This document shows positions 33,734 through 42,361 of a stretch of DNA of 64,000 bases, piece after piece (the first letter of the stretch is position 1; each line of letters opens with the position of its first letter). The stretch is from Chloroflexota bacterium (GTDB taxonomy: Bacteria; Chloroflexota; UBA6077; JACCZL01): contig JADZEM010000015.1 in NCBI GenBank assembly GCA_020850535.1, positions 17,681 through 81,680 of the forward strand. Direction: 5' to 3'. A model generated the notes under the pieces. That model was not told where the DNA came from, ran no database searches, and saw nothing but the letters and a program-made list of their open reading frames with translations. Position numbers and translations under genes: made by a program.

Positions 33734-36289
33734 GTGGTGGACTGGCTGGACACGCTCAACCCCGCGCAGCGACTGGCCGTGACCACGACGGACGGGCCGC
33801 TGCTGATCGTGGCTGGCCCCGGTTCGGGCAAGACGCGGGTGATCGTCCACCGCATCGCCTACCTGGTGGAGCGGGCCGGCGTGGCGCCCTGGAACATCCT
33901 GGCCGTCACGTTCACCAACAAGGCTGCCAGGGAGATGCGCGAGCGGCTGGACAACCTGTTGAGCGAGCGCCAGATCCGTGCCCTGACGGTCGGCACGTTC
34001 CACTCGACTTGCGCGCGCTGGCTGCGCCAGGACGGCGAGGCGATCGACCTCGACCGCCGCTTCACCATCTACGACGATGGCGACCAGCTCGATCTCGTCA
34101 AGCGTGCGCTCGGCGATCTGGAGCTGGACGACAAGAAGTTCAAGCCGCGCTCGGTGCTGGCCGCCATCTCCGGGGCCAAGAACGAGTCGCTCTCGCCGGA
34201 GCGGTACGCCCGCAACGCCGAGGGGTACTTCGAGCAGACGGCGGCGCGCGTCTACACCCGCTATCAGGAGCTGCTGGACGAGAACCGCGCCCTCGACTTC
34301 GACGACCTGCTGGGCAAGACGCTGGAGCTGTTCAGCACCGTCCCGGAGGTGCTGGAGCAGTACCAGGACCGCTTCCCCTACCTGATGGTGGACGAGTTTC
34401 AGGACACCAACGTCGTCCAGTACGAGCTGGTCCGGCTGCTCGGGAAGAAGCACCGCAACGTCTGCATCGTGGGCGACGAGGATCAGTCGATCTACGGCTG
34501 GCGCAAGGCGGATGTCCGCAACCTCGAGCACTTCGAGCGCGACTTCCCCGAGTTGAAGACCGTCATGTTGGAGCAGAACTACCGCTCCACCCAGTCGGTC
34601 CTCGACGTGGCCAGCGCCGTGATCTCGCCGAACGAGGGCCGCAAGGCGAAGCAGCTCTGGACCGAGAATCCGCGCGGCCTGCCCGTTCACCTGCACGAGG
34701 CGTACGACGAGCGCGACGAAGCCCTGTACGTTGTCCGCGAGATCGAGAAGCTGCGCCGCGACGGTCATCGCTACGGCGACGTGGCCGTCACCTACCGCAC
34801 CAACGCGCAGTCCCGCGCGCTGGAAGACGCCTTTGTGCGGTACGGCGTGCCGTACAAGCTGGTCGGTGGGACGCCCTTCTACCAGCGTCGCGAAGTCAAG
34901 GACGTGCTCGCCTACCTGCGGCTGATCGGCAACCCGGCCGATGGCCTGAGCTTCGAGCGGGTGGTGAACGTGCCGGCCCGTGGCATCGGCCAGAAGACCG
35001 TTGCCGATTTGCTCCACTGGGCGACGCGGCTGGGCGTCTCAGCGTTCCAGGCGGCGAAACTGGCGGCGGACGGCGTCGAGGACATCAACCATGAAGGCCG
35101 CATCGCGCCGGTGGTGCCGATGGCCGCGCGTCCCCGCGCGCTGATCGCCCGGTTCGTCGCGGTGATCGACGGAGCGCAGGAGCGGCTCAAGGACGCTACC
35201 CTCAGCGAGACCATCGAGTCGCTGCTGGAGCGGGTGGACTATCGCGGCCATCTCACCGATGGCACCGAGGAAGGCAACGACCGCTGGCAGAACATCCAGG
35301 AACTGGTGACGAAGCTCCACGACTATGACAACATGGAGGGCGAGACGGCGCTGCGCGCGTTCCTGGAAGAGGCAGCGCTGGTGCAGGCAGCCGACAGCCT
35401 GGAGTCCGCCGACACCGGCGCCGTGACGCTGATCACGCTCCACGCCGCCAAGGGCCTGGAGTTCCCGAACGTCTTCATCATCGGGCTGGAGGACGGCATC
35501 GCGCCGCACAGCCGCGCCATCGGGCCTGAAGGCTCGATGGATCAGCTTGCTGAGGAGCGCCGGCTGCTCTACGTCGGCGTGACCCGTGCCGAGAAGCGAC
35601 TCTTCATGGTCTACGCGGCCGAGCGCACCCTCTACGGCGAACGCCGCGAGCAGATCCGCTCGATGTTTCTGGACGATGTGCCGGCACACCTGCTGACGCT
35701 GTCGTTCAGCCAGGCGAGCGGCGGCTCCCGCCAGCAGGCGCAGCGGTCGCTCGGCGGACGGTCGGACGGCTGGGGTCGGCGGGCGTCGTCAGGGTACGGC
35801 TCGCGTGGCGAGGCGGCGCGCTTCGACCGGAACCGTCAGCCAGCGCCGTTCAAGCCGTCGGCCATGCCCGGGCGCGGGACCGGCCAGGCTCCGCCACCGC
35901 CGCTGCCTCGGGGGTTGCGCCGCGATCCGTATGCCGATCTGGATGTTGGCGTCGGCGGCCGAGGAGACGGCTCATCGTTCGACGACCTCGGAGTCGGCGA
36001 CGACACGCAGCCCGACCTCGGCTTCGACAGCGGGTCGCCGCCCCGTCGAGGCTCGCCGCCAGCGCCCCGCCTGCCAGCGTTCACGCCGGCCCGGGCCGCC
36101 GCCCCTGCGCCGAAGCGCAAGCCGCGGTTCGGGCGAGGCGAGCGGGTGCGGCACCCAGACTACGGCCCCGGCACGGTCGTGGTGTCGAGCTTCGCCGGCA
36201 CGGAAGAACTGGTGCTGGTCAGCTTCGATCAGCGGCCCGACAAGCCGAAGAACCTCTCGCTCTCGATCCATCGCCTCGAACGAGCATGA
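33734..36289 (+). CDS. pcrA: UvrD/PcrA-type DNA helicase
   Basis: PcrA is a 3'-5' SF1A helicase for repair and transcription-coupled conflict removal. The GTG start begins VDWLDTLNPAQRLAVTTTDG (Q motif). Walker A is GPGSGKTRVIVHRI and motif II is LMVDEFQDTN. Motif III is VGDEDQSIYGWRKAD, motif IV is LEQNYRST, motif V is LITLHAAKGLEFPNVF and motif VI is ERRLLYVGVTRAEKRL. A Gly/Pro/Arg linker leads to a C-terminal Tudor-like domain (GERVRHPDYGPGTVVVSSF) that in PcrA binds RNA polymerase. All motifs are intact. It overlaps the next gene by ATGA. Confidence 0.95.
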   Translation: MVDWLDTLNPAQRLAVTTTDGPLLIVAGPGSGKTRVIVHRIAYLVERAGVAPWNILAVTFTNKAAREMRERLDNLLSERQIRALTVGTFHSTCARWLRQDGEAIDLDRRFTIYDDGDQLDLVKRALGDLELDDKKFKPRSVLAAISGAKNESLSPERYARNAEGYFEQTAARVYTRYQELLDENRALDFDDLLGKTLELFSTVPEVLEQYQDRFPYLMVDEFQDTNVVQYELVRLLGKKHRNVCIVGDEDQSIYGWRKADVRNLEHFERDFPELKTVMLEQNYRSTQSVLDVASAVISPNEGRKAKQLWTENPRGLPVHLHEAYDERDEALYVVREIEKLRRDGHRYGDVAVTYRTNAQSRALEDAFVRYGVPYKLVGGTPFYQRREVKDVLAYLRLIGNPADGLSFERVVNVPARGIGQKTVADLLHWATRLGVSAFQAAKLAADGVEDINHEGRIAPVVPMAARPRALIARFVAVIDGAQERLKDATLSETIESLLERVDYRGHLTDGTEEGNDRWQNIQELVTKLHDYDNMEGETALRAFLEEAALVQAADSLESADTGAVTLITLHAAKGLEFPNVFIIGLEDGIAPHSRAIGPEGSMDQLAEERRLLYVGVTRAEKRLFMVYAAERTLYGERREQIRSMFLDDVPAHLLTLSFSQASGGSRQQAQRSLGGRSDGWGRRASSGYGSRGEAARFDRNRQPAPFKPSAMPGRGTGQAPPPPLPRGLRRDPYADLDVGVGGRGDGSSFDDLGVGDDTQPDLGFDSGSPPRRGSPPAPRLPAFTPARAAAPAPKRKPRFGRGERVRHPDYGPGTVVVSSFAGTEELVLVSFDQRPDKPKNLSLSIHRLERA

Positions 36290-37023
36290 CGCCGCCCGCA
36301 CCCGACCCGCTCCCATCTTTTGGCGACGTCCGCGTGGCCAGCCCCGACGACGGCGCGCCCGTCGGGCGTCACGAAGGCAGTGCCCACGGCCACCACGACG
36401 GCCGGCCGCGCATGGCCGAGGTGCTGCCGGCCTTGCGACGCGGCGCGCTGCGGTTCGCCAGCGGCGGACTCCTGCCCGTCGTGTCCTTCTACATCGCGTT
36501 CCGTATGTACGGCCCGGTCGTCGGCATTCTGACGGGCATGGTCGTCTCACTTACGGCGCTCTCGATCCAGGCGTACCGGCTTCGACGCCTCGATCCCATC
36601 GTGCTGGCGCCGATGATCCTGATTCTGGTGCAGGGTACACTCGCCAGCCTGACCGGCTCGGTCCAGCTCTACCTGGCTGCGCCGGCGCTTGAAGCGATTG
36701 TCTGGGGCGTCGTGCTGCTGGGGTCGGCGCTGCTCAGGCGGCCCCTGGTGCCGATGATCGCCCGCGAGCTCGGGGTCGTGCCGGCCCGGTTCGCCAGCCA
36801 CAGCGGCCTGCAACAGTCGCTCGGCCTGCTCACGGTGGGCTGGGGCATCGCAGCGTTCCTGAAGGCCGGCTTGCGGCTCTGGCTGCTGACCTGGCTGGAT
36901 GTCGAGGCGTTCCTGGTGGCCGTCACGGTCGGGATCGCCGCCATCAACGTCGTGATGCTGAGCGTCTCAATCGGGCTGCCGTTGCTGATGGTGCGCCGTC
37001 CGGCGGCGGCCCGGCCCGCCTGA
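36286..37023 (+). CDS. VC0807-like integral membrane protein
   Basis: The 245-residue protein has a His/Gly-rich cytosolic N-terminus (~50 residues) and five or six TM helices (GGLLPVVSFYIAFRMYGPVV, LVAVTVGIAAINVVMLSVSI). The pattern fits the VC0807/DUF3159-type family found beside DNA-repair genes in several phyla. Function is unknown. It is translationally coupled to pcrA by ATGA. Confidence 0.65.
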   Translation: MTPPAPDPLPSFGDVRVASPDDGAPVGRHEGSAHGHHDGRPRMAEVLPALRRGALRFASGGLLPVVSFYIAFRMYGPVVGILTGMVVSLTALSIQAYRLRRLDPIVLAPMILILVQGTLASLTGSVQLYLAAPALEAIVWGVVLLGSALLRRPLVPMIARELGVVPARFASHSGLQQSLGLLTVGWGIAAFLKAGLRLWLLTWLDVEAFLVAVTVGIAAINVVMLSVSIGLPLLMVRRPAAARPA

Positions 37024-37050
37024 CGCTCAGCGCCCGGCCGGCCGGGCGCG

Positions 37051-37470
37051 CTATGGCGACGCTCGGCCGCCCGTCAGGATCTCGGCAACCTCGGTGACCA
37101 CCTGCGTGATGTAGAACGGCTTCGAGATCACGCGCGCCACCCGGCGGCGCAGCGGCGCGTCCAATTCTCGGGTGTAGGCTGAGATCACGAGGATCGGGAT
37201 CTCGCCCGTCTGCTCGTCGTCCTGCAGCTCTTTGACGATGGCCCACCCATCTTTGCCGGGCAACGCCAGGTCGAGCGTGATGAGCATCGGGCGCAGCCTG
37301 CGAACGGTCTCGACGACGTCGCGGCCATTCTCAAGCGAGACGACGCGGTAGCCTTCAGCTTCGAGGACGAGTCCGAGCAGCTCGCGAATCTCGTCGCTGT
37401 CCTCGACGACAAGGATGCACTTCTCGTCGTCGTTCGGGTGAGACTCTGTAGGCGGGTGGTGACTAGTCAT
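37051..37470 (-). CDS. Stand-alone receiver domain protein
   Basis: ATG 37470 is chosen over the longer frame. The 139 residues contain CILVVEDSDEIRELL, phospho-Asp in LITLDLALPGKDG, VISAYTRE and Lys in RVISKPFYITQ, so the phosphorelay site is complete. There is no output domain. It converges with the pcrA operon and lies at the end of a minus-strand signalling block. Confidence 0.85.
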   Translation of the reverse strand: MTSHHPPTESHPNDDEKCILVVEDSDEIRELLGLVLEAEGYRVVSLENGRDVVETVRRLRPMLITLDLALPGKDGWAIVKELQDDEQTGEIPILVISAYTRELDAPLRRRVARVISKPFYITQVVTEVAEILTGGRASP

Positions 37471-37514
37471 GCATGATCGTCCGAAGGGGAATCCGATCAC
37501 CCTGACGAGCAAGA

Positions 37515-37543
37515 ATCAGGCCGCCCCTGGCGGGCGGCCTGAT
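37515..37543 (-). terminator. Hairpin between receiver and coiled-coil genes
   Basis: A perfect 12-bp stem ATCAGGCCGCCC / GGGCGGCCTGAT with a 5-nt loop lies 11 nt after the stop of the upstream minus-strand gene, with weak T enrichment (TTCTTGCT) on the minus strand. Confidence 0.6.
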
Positions 37544-37554
37544 CCAGATCACGA

Positions 37555-38895
37555 CTAGCTGCGGAACATGAACTCGACGCGCTCGGGGCGGGAATCGACC
37601 AGCTCAAGCTCGCTGCCACGCTGCGTGAGCAACACGCGCGAAAGCTGATTGCCCAGCTCGTGCGTCACCTGGAAGGTGAGCTGCCGCTCGTCAAAGTCGG
37701 CCACGCGGACCTCACGCACCTCAGACATCGCCTTGAGCGAGCGCTCGAGCGCGAGCGCGGCCTGGAAGTTCGGCACGGCCTGGAAGATCAGCGTCTGGGT
37801 GACCGGGCCGGACGGCGCAGACTCGGCAGCAGCGGCCGAAGGCGCTTCGTGCGGGATCGCCGCGTGCACCGCCGTCGGCACGTTGGAGAGGGTATCCTCG
37901 TCCTCCTCCTCGTCGTCGCCGAAGCCGGCCGATGGAACAGCCGTGACGCCCTGCGCGTCGATCTCGTCCTCGGTCTCCTCTTCCTCATCCCCATCAATGG
38001 CAAGATCGTCCTTGAACCACGACGACGAGCCGGACGACGGGACAGACTGGATCGGCACGACTGGCGGCGGCGCCGGCGCAGCGGCGAACGGAGCAACCTC
38101 CGGCTCGTCGCGATCGTCCTCCTCGACCTCAGTCTCAGACTCGGCCTCAATGGGCCGTCGCGTCTCCAGCAGGGGCCGAGCGGCCACCGGGAGGCTCTCC
38201 GGCTCGTCCGGCTCGTCCGGCGCGACGGGCGACTCCGGCGTAGCGGCGGACGGAGGCGGGGGCGACGGCGGGGCGCTCGCGGCGGCTGCCCCGGCCAGCC
38301 CGGCCGCGCCGAGACCGGCGGCGGCAACACCCGTCCCCGGCTGGGACAGCAGTCGTCCGACCCGGTCGGACAGGCCACGCAGGCGTCCCTGAGCGTCGTG
38401 CGAGCCGCCGACTTCCGACGATGATGCGGGTGCTCTGGCAGCCGCTCGCTCGTGTGCCTCGGCGACGATGGCCTCAGCCCGCGACTCGGCCTCAGAGACG
38501 ATCAAGTCGGCGCGCCGCCTGGCCGCCGCGCGGATCGACTCGGCATCGCGCTCGGCCTCGGCTCGCGCCTCGCGGATCTCCGCCTCGACGCCTTCGATGT
38601 CGGTCTGGAGGGCGGCGACCCGCTCCTCGCGCGCCGTGTTTTCGCCGGCCCGCTCCTGATCGAGAGCCGCGCGCTCCTCGTCCAGGGCGCTGAATAGCTG
38701 CGTGCCGCGCTCCTCGATGGATCGCACTGCGCCAAGGGCCTGTTCACGGGCGGCTTCGAGCGCATCCGTCAAGTCGCGCTGAATCGAGGCGACGAGCTCG
38801 GTGAGCCCCGCGCGCCACTCCGTTTCTGACGGCGAAGCCTCTGCGCCGGCCGCATCAGCATCGCCGGACCGGGTGATCCGCATGGGCTCGTCCAC
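37555..38895 (-). CDS. Acidic coiled-coil protein with C-terminal ferredoxin-like domain
   Basis: GTG 38895 has AAAGGAG 7 nt upstream; GTG 38901 is two codons longer. The 446-residue product has a long coiled coil (about 30-155, heptads of AREQALGAVRSIEERG and AEAERDAESIRAAARRRAD type). A Pro/Ala and Glu/Asp-rich linker follows (DEEEETEDEIDAQG). The final ~80-residue domain (TQTLIFQAVPNFQAALALER ... VEFMFRS) looks like a beta-alpha-beta fold. The coiled coil recalls DivIVA or ATP-synthase-b-like proteins, but no family is claimed. It may be a scaffold in the signalling block. Confidence 0.6.
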   Translation of the reverse strand: MDEPMRITRSGDADAAGAEASPSETEWRAGLTELVASIQRDLTDALEAAREQALGAVRSIEERGTQLFSALDEERAALDQERAGENTAREERVAALQTDIEGVEAEIREARAEAERDAESIRAAARRRADLIVSEAESRAEAIVAEAHERAAARAPASSSEVGGSHDAQGRLRGLSDRVGRLLSQPGTGVAAAGLGAAGLAGAAAASAPPSPPPPSAATPESPVAPDEPDEPESLPVAARPLLETRRPIEAESETEVEEDDRDEPEVAPFAAAPAPPPVVPIQSVPSSGSSSWFKDDLAIDGDEEEETEDEIDAQGVTAVPSAGFGDDEEEDEDTLSNVPTAVHAAIPHEAPSAAAAESAPSGPVTQTLIFQAVPNFQAALALERSLKAMSEVREVRVADFDERQLTFQVTHELGNQLSRVLLTQRGSELELVDSRPERVEFMFRS

Positions 38896-39067
38896 GATCA
38901 CGCTCCTTTGTCGAAATGCACCTGGGGGGCGCCCAGGTCTGCGCTGAGGTGCATCTTCATCAACGAAGACGGGTCGGCCGGAGTGCCCGGCCCGTCACTT
39001 CTCACGATATCACCGGAGGATAGCCCGAACGACGCCATCGTAGGCACTGTCCGCCATCCGGGCATGC

Positions 39068-39751
39068 TTACCGCGCCGTCCTCGCCTTGATCAGCGATGC
39101 GGCGACCTTTCCACTCTCGCTGGAGAACGCCTTCACTGGCCCAAAGACGGCATCGCGGACCGGCCCGCTGCCCAGGAGCGGCCAGAACGTGAAACCGATC
39201 AGGGCCGCCGCCACCCCCCACAGGCCGGCACGCTGCGCGACGCCCGGCCCGACAGCCACCGCGCTCCGCAGACGGGCGGCCACGCGCGGCGGAATTTGAT
39301 GGGTGGCGGCCGGGGCCTGCGAGGCCACGCCGTGCGTCTCGTGCGGCGCATCGACCCCCGTGAGCGACAGCATGTGCCGCACCAGACGACCGGTCTGATC
39401 GATGGTCGCATCCTCAGGCTGGTACACATCCAGTTCGTGGTCGAAGCCACCGGAGGCCGCCGTCAGTCTGGAGCGGACAAAGATGACCGGCGTCGTGGCC
39501 TGGCCATCGGCCGGCCGCAACACCTCGTACAACTGCATCAGCAGCCGCCCGGTCACGCCGCGATCCAGCAGCACAGCCTGTGCACCACGGGTCACGCTCA
39601 GGCCCGCCCGCAGGGCCACCCACACCGATGCCTCTGGCAACGAGAGCACGATCATCCCGCTCAGCCGGGCCTTCAGCTGCGCCGAGTAGCGATCGTCGTC
39701 CGTCACCAGCAGCACGCGCGGCCGAATGGTGATTCCGTCGCGCATGGACAT
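39068..39751 (-). CDS. Degenerate receiver domain with C-terminal TM helix (copy A)
   Basis: ATG 39751 has GGAG just upstream; the longer frame to 39892 adds a Cys-containing hydrophobic segment. The 227 residues begin PRVLLVTDDDRYSAQLKARL, a receiver-like first strand with an acidic triplet. The later phospho-acceptor loop (AVLLDRGVTGRLLMQL) and PVIFVRSRL are weakly conserved. A TM helix (LWGVAAALIGFTFWPLLG) lies near the C-terminus. The arrangement receiver-linker-TM is shared with the next gene upstream. Function is unknown. Confidence 0.55.
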   Translation of the reverse strand: MSMRDGITIRPRVLLVTDDDRYSAQLKARLSGMIVLSLPEASVWVALRAGLSVTRGAQAVLLDRGVTGRLLMQLYEVLRPADGQATTPVIFVRSRLTAASGGFDHELDVYQPEDATIDQTGRLVRHMLSLTGVDAPHETHGVASQAPAATHQIPPRVAARLRSAVAVGPGVAQRAGLWGVAAALIGFTFWPLLGSGPVRDAVFGPVKAFSSESGKVAASLIKARTAR

Positions 39752-39967
39752 GATCTCCGCTCCCATGAGTCTCCGCGACACGTTGAGCCTGCGTGCGCCC
39801 ATCGTCACTCTGGACACCACCAGCAGCACGCACCCAAACAGTGCGAGACGCTCTGCCACATCGAACGGGCGGTGGCATACGGGGTTGCACACCAGGGTCC
39901 TGTTATGTCGCCTGTGCGCGAAACCCGCCGGAGATCGGCGAAATGTGCGGCGAATCTCGGCCGGCGC

Positions 39968-40831
39968 TCAGGAGACCCTGGCTACCGCCGTGCCAACGGC
40001 AAAGCGGCGGGCCAGCGGCACAGCGTCGAACTGGAGCAGCGCAGCGGGACTCGGGCTGGCGGTCGGCGCGTTCGTCGGCGTCGCGGGTGCAGACTGCGGC
40101 GGCGCGGCCATCGGCAGCGAGAACGTCTGCGGACGAATGAACGCCAGCAGGCCGCCGAGGATCAGCAGCACCATCCCGATGCGGAACAGCATGACGTCGA
40201 GCCGCCGCCGCGAGCGCGGCGGCCCGTCTGCGACGGCCGGTGTGGCAACAACCGGGCCGCCAGCGACGCCGACAAGCTCGGGAGTCCGATGTTCGCCGGA
40301 CTGCTCCGGAGTCGGGGCTGAAGGCATCACGTCGTCTGACAGGACGCCGGCCGGCTGAGCCTCACCCTCCTGGTCCAGCGCATCCACGTCCGGAGCAGGC
40401 TCGGACGCATCGTCGGCCACGCCAGCTTCGGCATCGGCGTCGGCCACCATCTCGATGACCTGCGCCGCCACGCCGAGCGGAGATGGCTGTCCTGGCAGGA
40501 AGTAGTCCGTGCCATCGGACTCCCCAGCCTCGCCGACGAACAGCACCTTGACCCGGGGGCCGTCCAGCTCGCCGCGGACCAGGCTGTTGAGGCGCATCAG
40601 GAAAACACGTGGCAGCCCGTAGTCCAACACCAGCACCGATGGACGCAGCTTCGTGAGGATCTCCTCGGCCTCGTCGATGTCGAGCGTGGCACGGGTCGGG
40701 ACATCGGCCAGATGCAGCGTACGCGCATACAGGTCGAGGCGTGCCTGGTCGACAGCAACGACGACGGCGCGCGGCTGCAGTTCGAGGGCGGCCGGCTGCG
40801 GGTCGCTGGTGTCCTGCTCGGACCCGGTCAC
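39968..40831 (-). CDS. Degenerate receiver domain with C-terminal TM helix (copy B)
   Basis: The 287-residue protein has an N-terminal pseudo-receiver (RAVVVAVDQARLDLYARTLH; Asp in VLVLDYGLPRVFLMRL; VKVLFVGEAG). An acidic linker and a TM helix (LFRIGMVLLILGGLLAFI) follow, then a Pro/Thr/Ala-rich outer tail. GTG 40831 is chosen because it overlaps (GTGA) the stop of a 19-residue upstream frame that has a strong ribosome binding site; TTG 40849 is the longer option. Confidence 0.6.
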   Translation of the reverse strand: MTGSEQDTSDPQPAALELQPRAVVVAVDQARLDLYARTLHLADVPTRATLDIDEAEEILTKLRPSVLVLDYGLPRVFLMRLNSLVRGELDGPRVKVLFVGEAGESDGTDYFLPGQPSPLGVAAQVIEMVADADAEAGVADDASEPAPDVDALDQEGEAQPAGVLSDDVMPSAPTPEQSGEHRTPELVGVAGGPVVATPAVADGPPRSRRRLDVMLFRIGMVLLILGGLLAFIRPQTFSLPMAAPPQSAPATPTNAPTASPSPAALLQFDAVPLARRFAVGTAVARVS

Positions 40832-40887
40832 GTGACTACCGCGCGCCAACGGGCGATGAGCGCCAGCGCGCTACGAGAATGTGCCAT
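40828..40887 (-). CDS. 19-residue coupling/leader peptide
   Basis: The ATG at 40887 has GGGAG 6 nt upstream. The peptide is MAHSRSALALIARWRAVVT. Its TGA overlaps the GTG of the next gene as GTGA. It also overlaps the 3' end of the preceding gene by 17 nt. It would couple translation of the pseudo-receiver gene to an upstream start. Confidence 0.4.
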   Translation of the reverse strand: MAHSRSALALIARWRAVVT

Positions 40888-41638
40888 GACTGCTCCCAAG
40901 CTGGCCTGCGGCGATTGTATCATCGCCATCCGGCGTGGCCGCCGGTGGGCCGGCGTTTCGGTCTGATTCCGTAACGAGACGGGGCGCGGCCGGTGCCGTC
41001 ACACGCACGTATCCTGCCAGGATGACCAGCAGGCCCAGCACCATCGGGCCGTACAGATAGTGGTGGCCAAAGCGTGTCAGGCTCGCGCCGCTGGCGACAA
41101 TGAGCGTGCCCAGTCCGATGAGAAAGACGCCGAACGCGCGGCTGCCCTGCCCGCGCGACCACTGGGCATACGCCGAGCCGAATGTGCCGAGCAGCACGAC
41201 CATCGTCCCAAGCACGTTGATGGTCAGCGCCAGCGCCCGAACCGGCGCCTCCTTCGGCAGTGCCTCCCAGCCGAGCGTCCGCGCCAGCTCGGGATCGACC
41301 GGCGTCCGCAGCACGAAGAAGACCATCGACAGCGACTGAATCAGCACCACGCCCAGGGCCACCAGGGCGATGGGACGCGGGACCAGCAGCACGAGCGCGC
41401 CAAGGGCGAGAAACCCGACGGACATCGAGGCACCGGCCAGGTAGTAGAGCCGCACGAGTGCCGGGGTCCAGCCGAGGAGGTTGGCGTAGGTCTCCGCGCC
41501 GGCCGCCAGGCCAAACGCGGAGAACGTCGCGCCCCAGATCAGCTCATGCACCCGACGCCGGCGGGCAAACCGCGCGAGCATCCGCCACGCCAGCACCAGG
41601 CAGAGCGCCGTCGCCGCCCCCGGCAGCAGCAGCTCCAT
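40871..41638 (-). CDS. Seven-TM membrane protein
   Basis: The 255 residues form about seven hydrophobic helices (ELLLPGAATALCLVLAWRML, LYYLAGASMSVGFLALGALV, LVPRPIALVALGVVLIQSLS, HYLYGPMVLGLLVILAGYVR) with a short hydrophilic C-terminus. No enzymatic motif is recognised. The ATG is one base after the stop of the upstream membrane protein, so they form an operon. Sensor or transporter roles are open. Confidence 0.65.
   Translation of the reverse strand: MELLLPGAATALCLVLAWRMLARFARRRRVHELIWGATFSAFGLAAGAETYANLLGWTPALVRLYYLAGASMSVGFLALGALVLLVPRPIALVALGVVLIQSLSMVFFVLRTPVDPELARTLGWEALPKEAPVRALALTINVLGTMVVLLGTFGSAYAQWSRGQGSRAFGVFLIGLGTLIVASGASLTRFGHHYLYGPMVLGLLVILAGYVRVTAPAAPRLVTESDRNAGPPAATPDGDDTIAAGQLGSSHGTFS
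40914..40919 (-). promoter_or_regulatory. -10 box TACAAT inside preceding gene
   Basis: TACAAT on the minus strand lies 27 nt before the small coupling frame and could start a separate transcript for the pseudo-receiver gene. Confidence 0.35.
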
Positions 41639-41639
41639 G

Positions 41640-42047
41640 CTAGCGCCCGGGCAACCAGTTCGGCATGCCGACGACCACCAGCAGCAGGCTCACGACGACC
41701 GCGATGGCGACGTTCCGCGCAGCGCCCTTGTCAGAGCGAGATCGCTTCGCCAGCACCTGCCCGACATGCACGGCAACCACGGCCAGGATCATGATCAGCG
41801 GGTGCTCCAGCCGGTACGGCCGGGCCTGATCAAGACCGCCGCGCAGCAGCCACAGAACGATGCCCAGCGCCGCCTGCAGGTCAATCGCGATGACGTACAG
41901 CAGGCCGGCGCGCCGGGCCGTCTGGCGCGGTGGCAGCGATCCAAACCAGCCGCCGAGCGCCCCAACCAGCGCGACGACGGCCGCGATCAGAACGGCATAG
42001 CGCCAGAAGCTATGAAAGTGCGACAGACCGATGACAAGCGTATCCAC
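41640..42047 (-). CDS. Four-TM cytochrome-b-like membrane protein
   Basis: The 135-residue form starting at GTG 42047 (GGAG 5 nt upstream) has four TM helices and conserved His positions: LSHFHSFWRYAVLI, then RLEHPLIMILAVVAVHVGQV. This layout resembles a small four-helix family in Bacteroidetes often called cytochrome b-like, with His near helix ends that could bind haem. A longer 173-residue version from GTG 42161 is possible because a TACAAT box lies 5 nt before it. It is the first gene of the minus-strand block. Confidence 0.6.
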   Translation of the reverse strand: MDTLVIGLSHFHSFWRYAVLIAAVVALVGALGGWFGSLPPRQTARRAGLLYVIAIDLQAALGIVLWLLRGGLDQARPYRLEHPLIMILAVVAVHVGQVLAKRSRSDKGAARNVAIAVVVSLLLVVVGMPNWLPGR

Positions 42048-42166
42048 AGCGTCTCCGATGCCGGGCCAGGGCGGCCCGGTGACAATCCACCCTCGCGCCG
42101 ACACGCGCCCGCGAATCTGGCCGGCGGATCCGGCCGTCGCTGGCAGGCGGCGACACGCCACGGTCG

Positions 42167-42172
42167 ATTGTA
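42167..42172 (-). promoter_or_regulatory. -10 box TACAAT for the membrane-protein/receiver operon
   Basis: It lies on the minus strand 5 nt before GTG 42161 and about 120 nt before GTG 42047, so it decides between a leaderless long form and a leadered short form. Confidence 0.45.
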
Positions 42173-42260
42173 TCGTGCGTCAGGCGGCCAGCACGGGAAT
42201 AGTCGTCGAGCCGCCAGGCACCTGGAGACGAGGAGTCCCGTCAGATGCTCGAATGCGCGG

Positions 42261-42304
42261 GCAGCAGGAAGGCCCGGGGACAGGTCCCCGGGCCTTCCTG
42301 CTGC
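42261..42304 (-). terminator. 21-bp perfect hairpin
   Basis: GCAGCAGGAAGGCCCGGGGA (plus C) pairs with its complement across a 2-nt centre. It lies 57 nt after the stop of the CHRD-like gene on the minus strand. No T-run follows. Confidence 0.55.
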
Positions 42305-42361
42305 CTGGAGACCGGCCGTCTGCCGCACCGCCGGCGGCCGGTGACAAGACTCCTGACTGCG

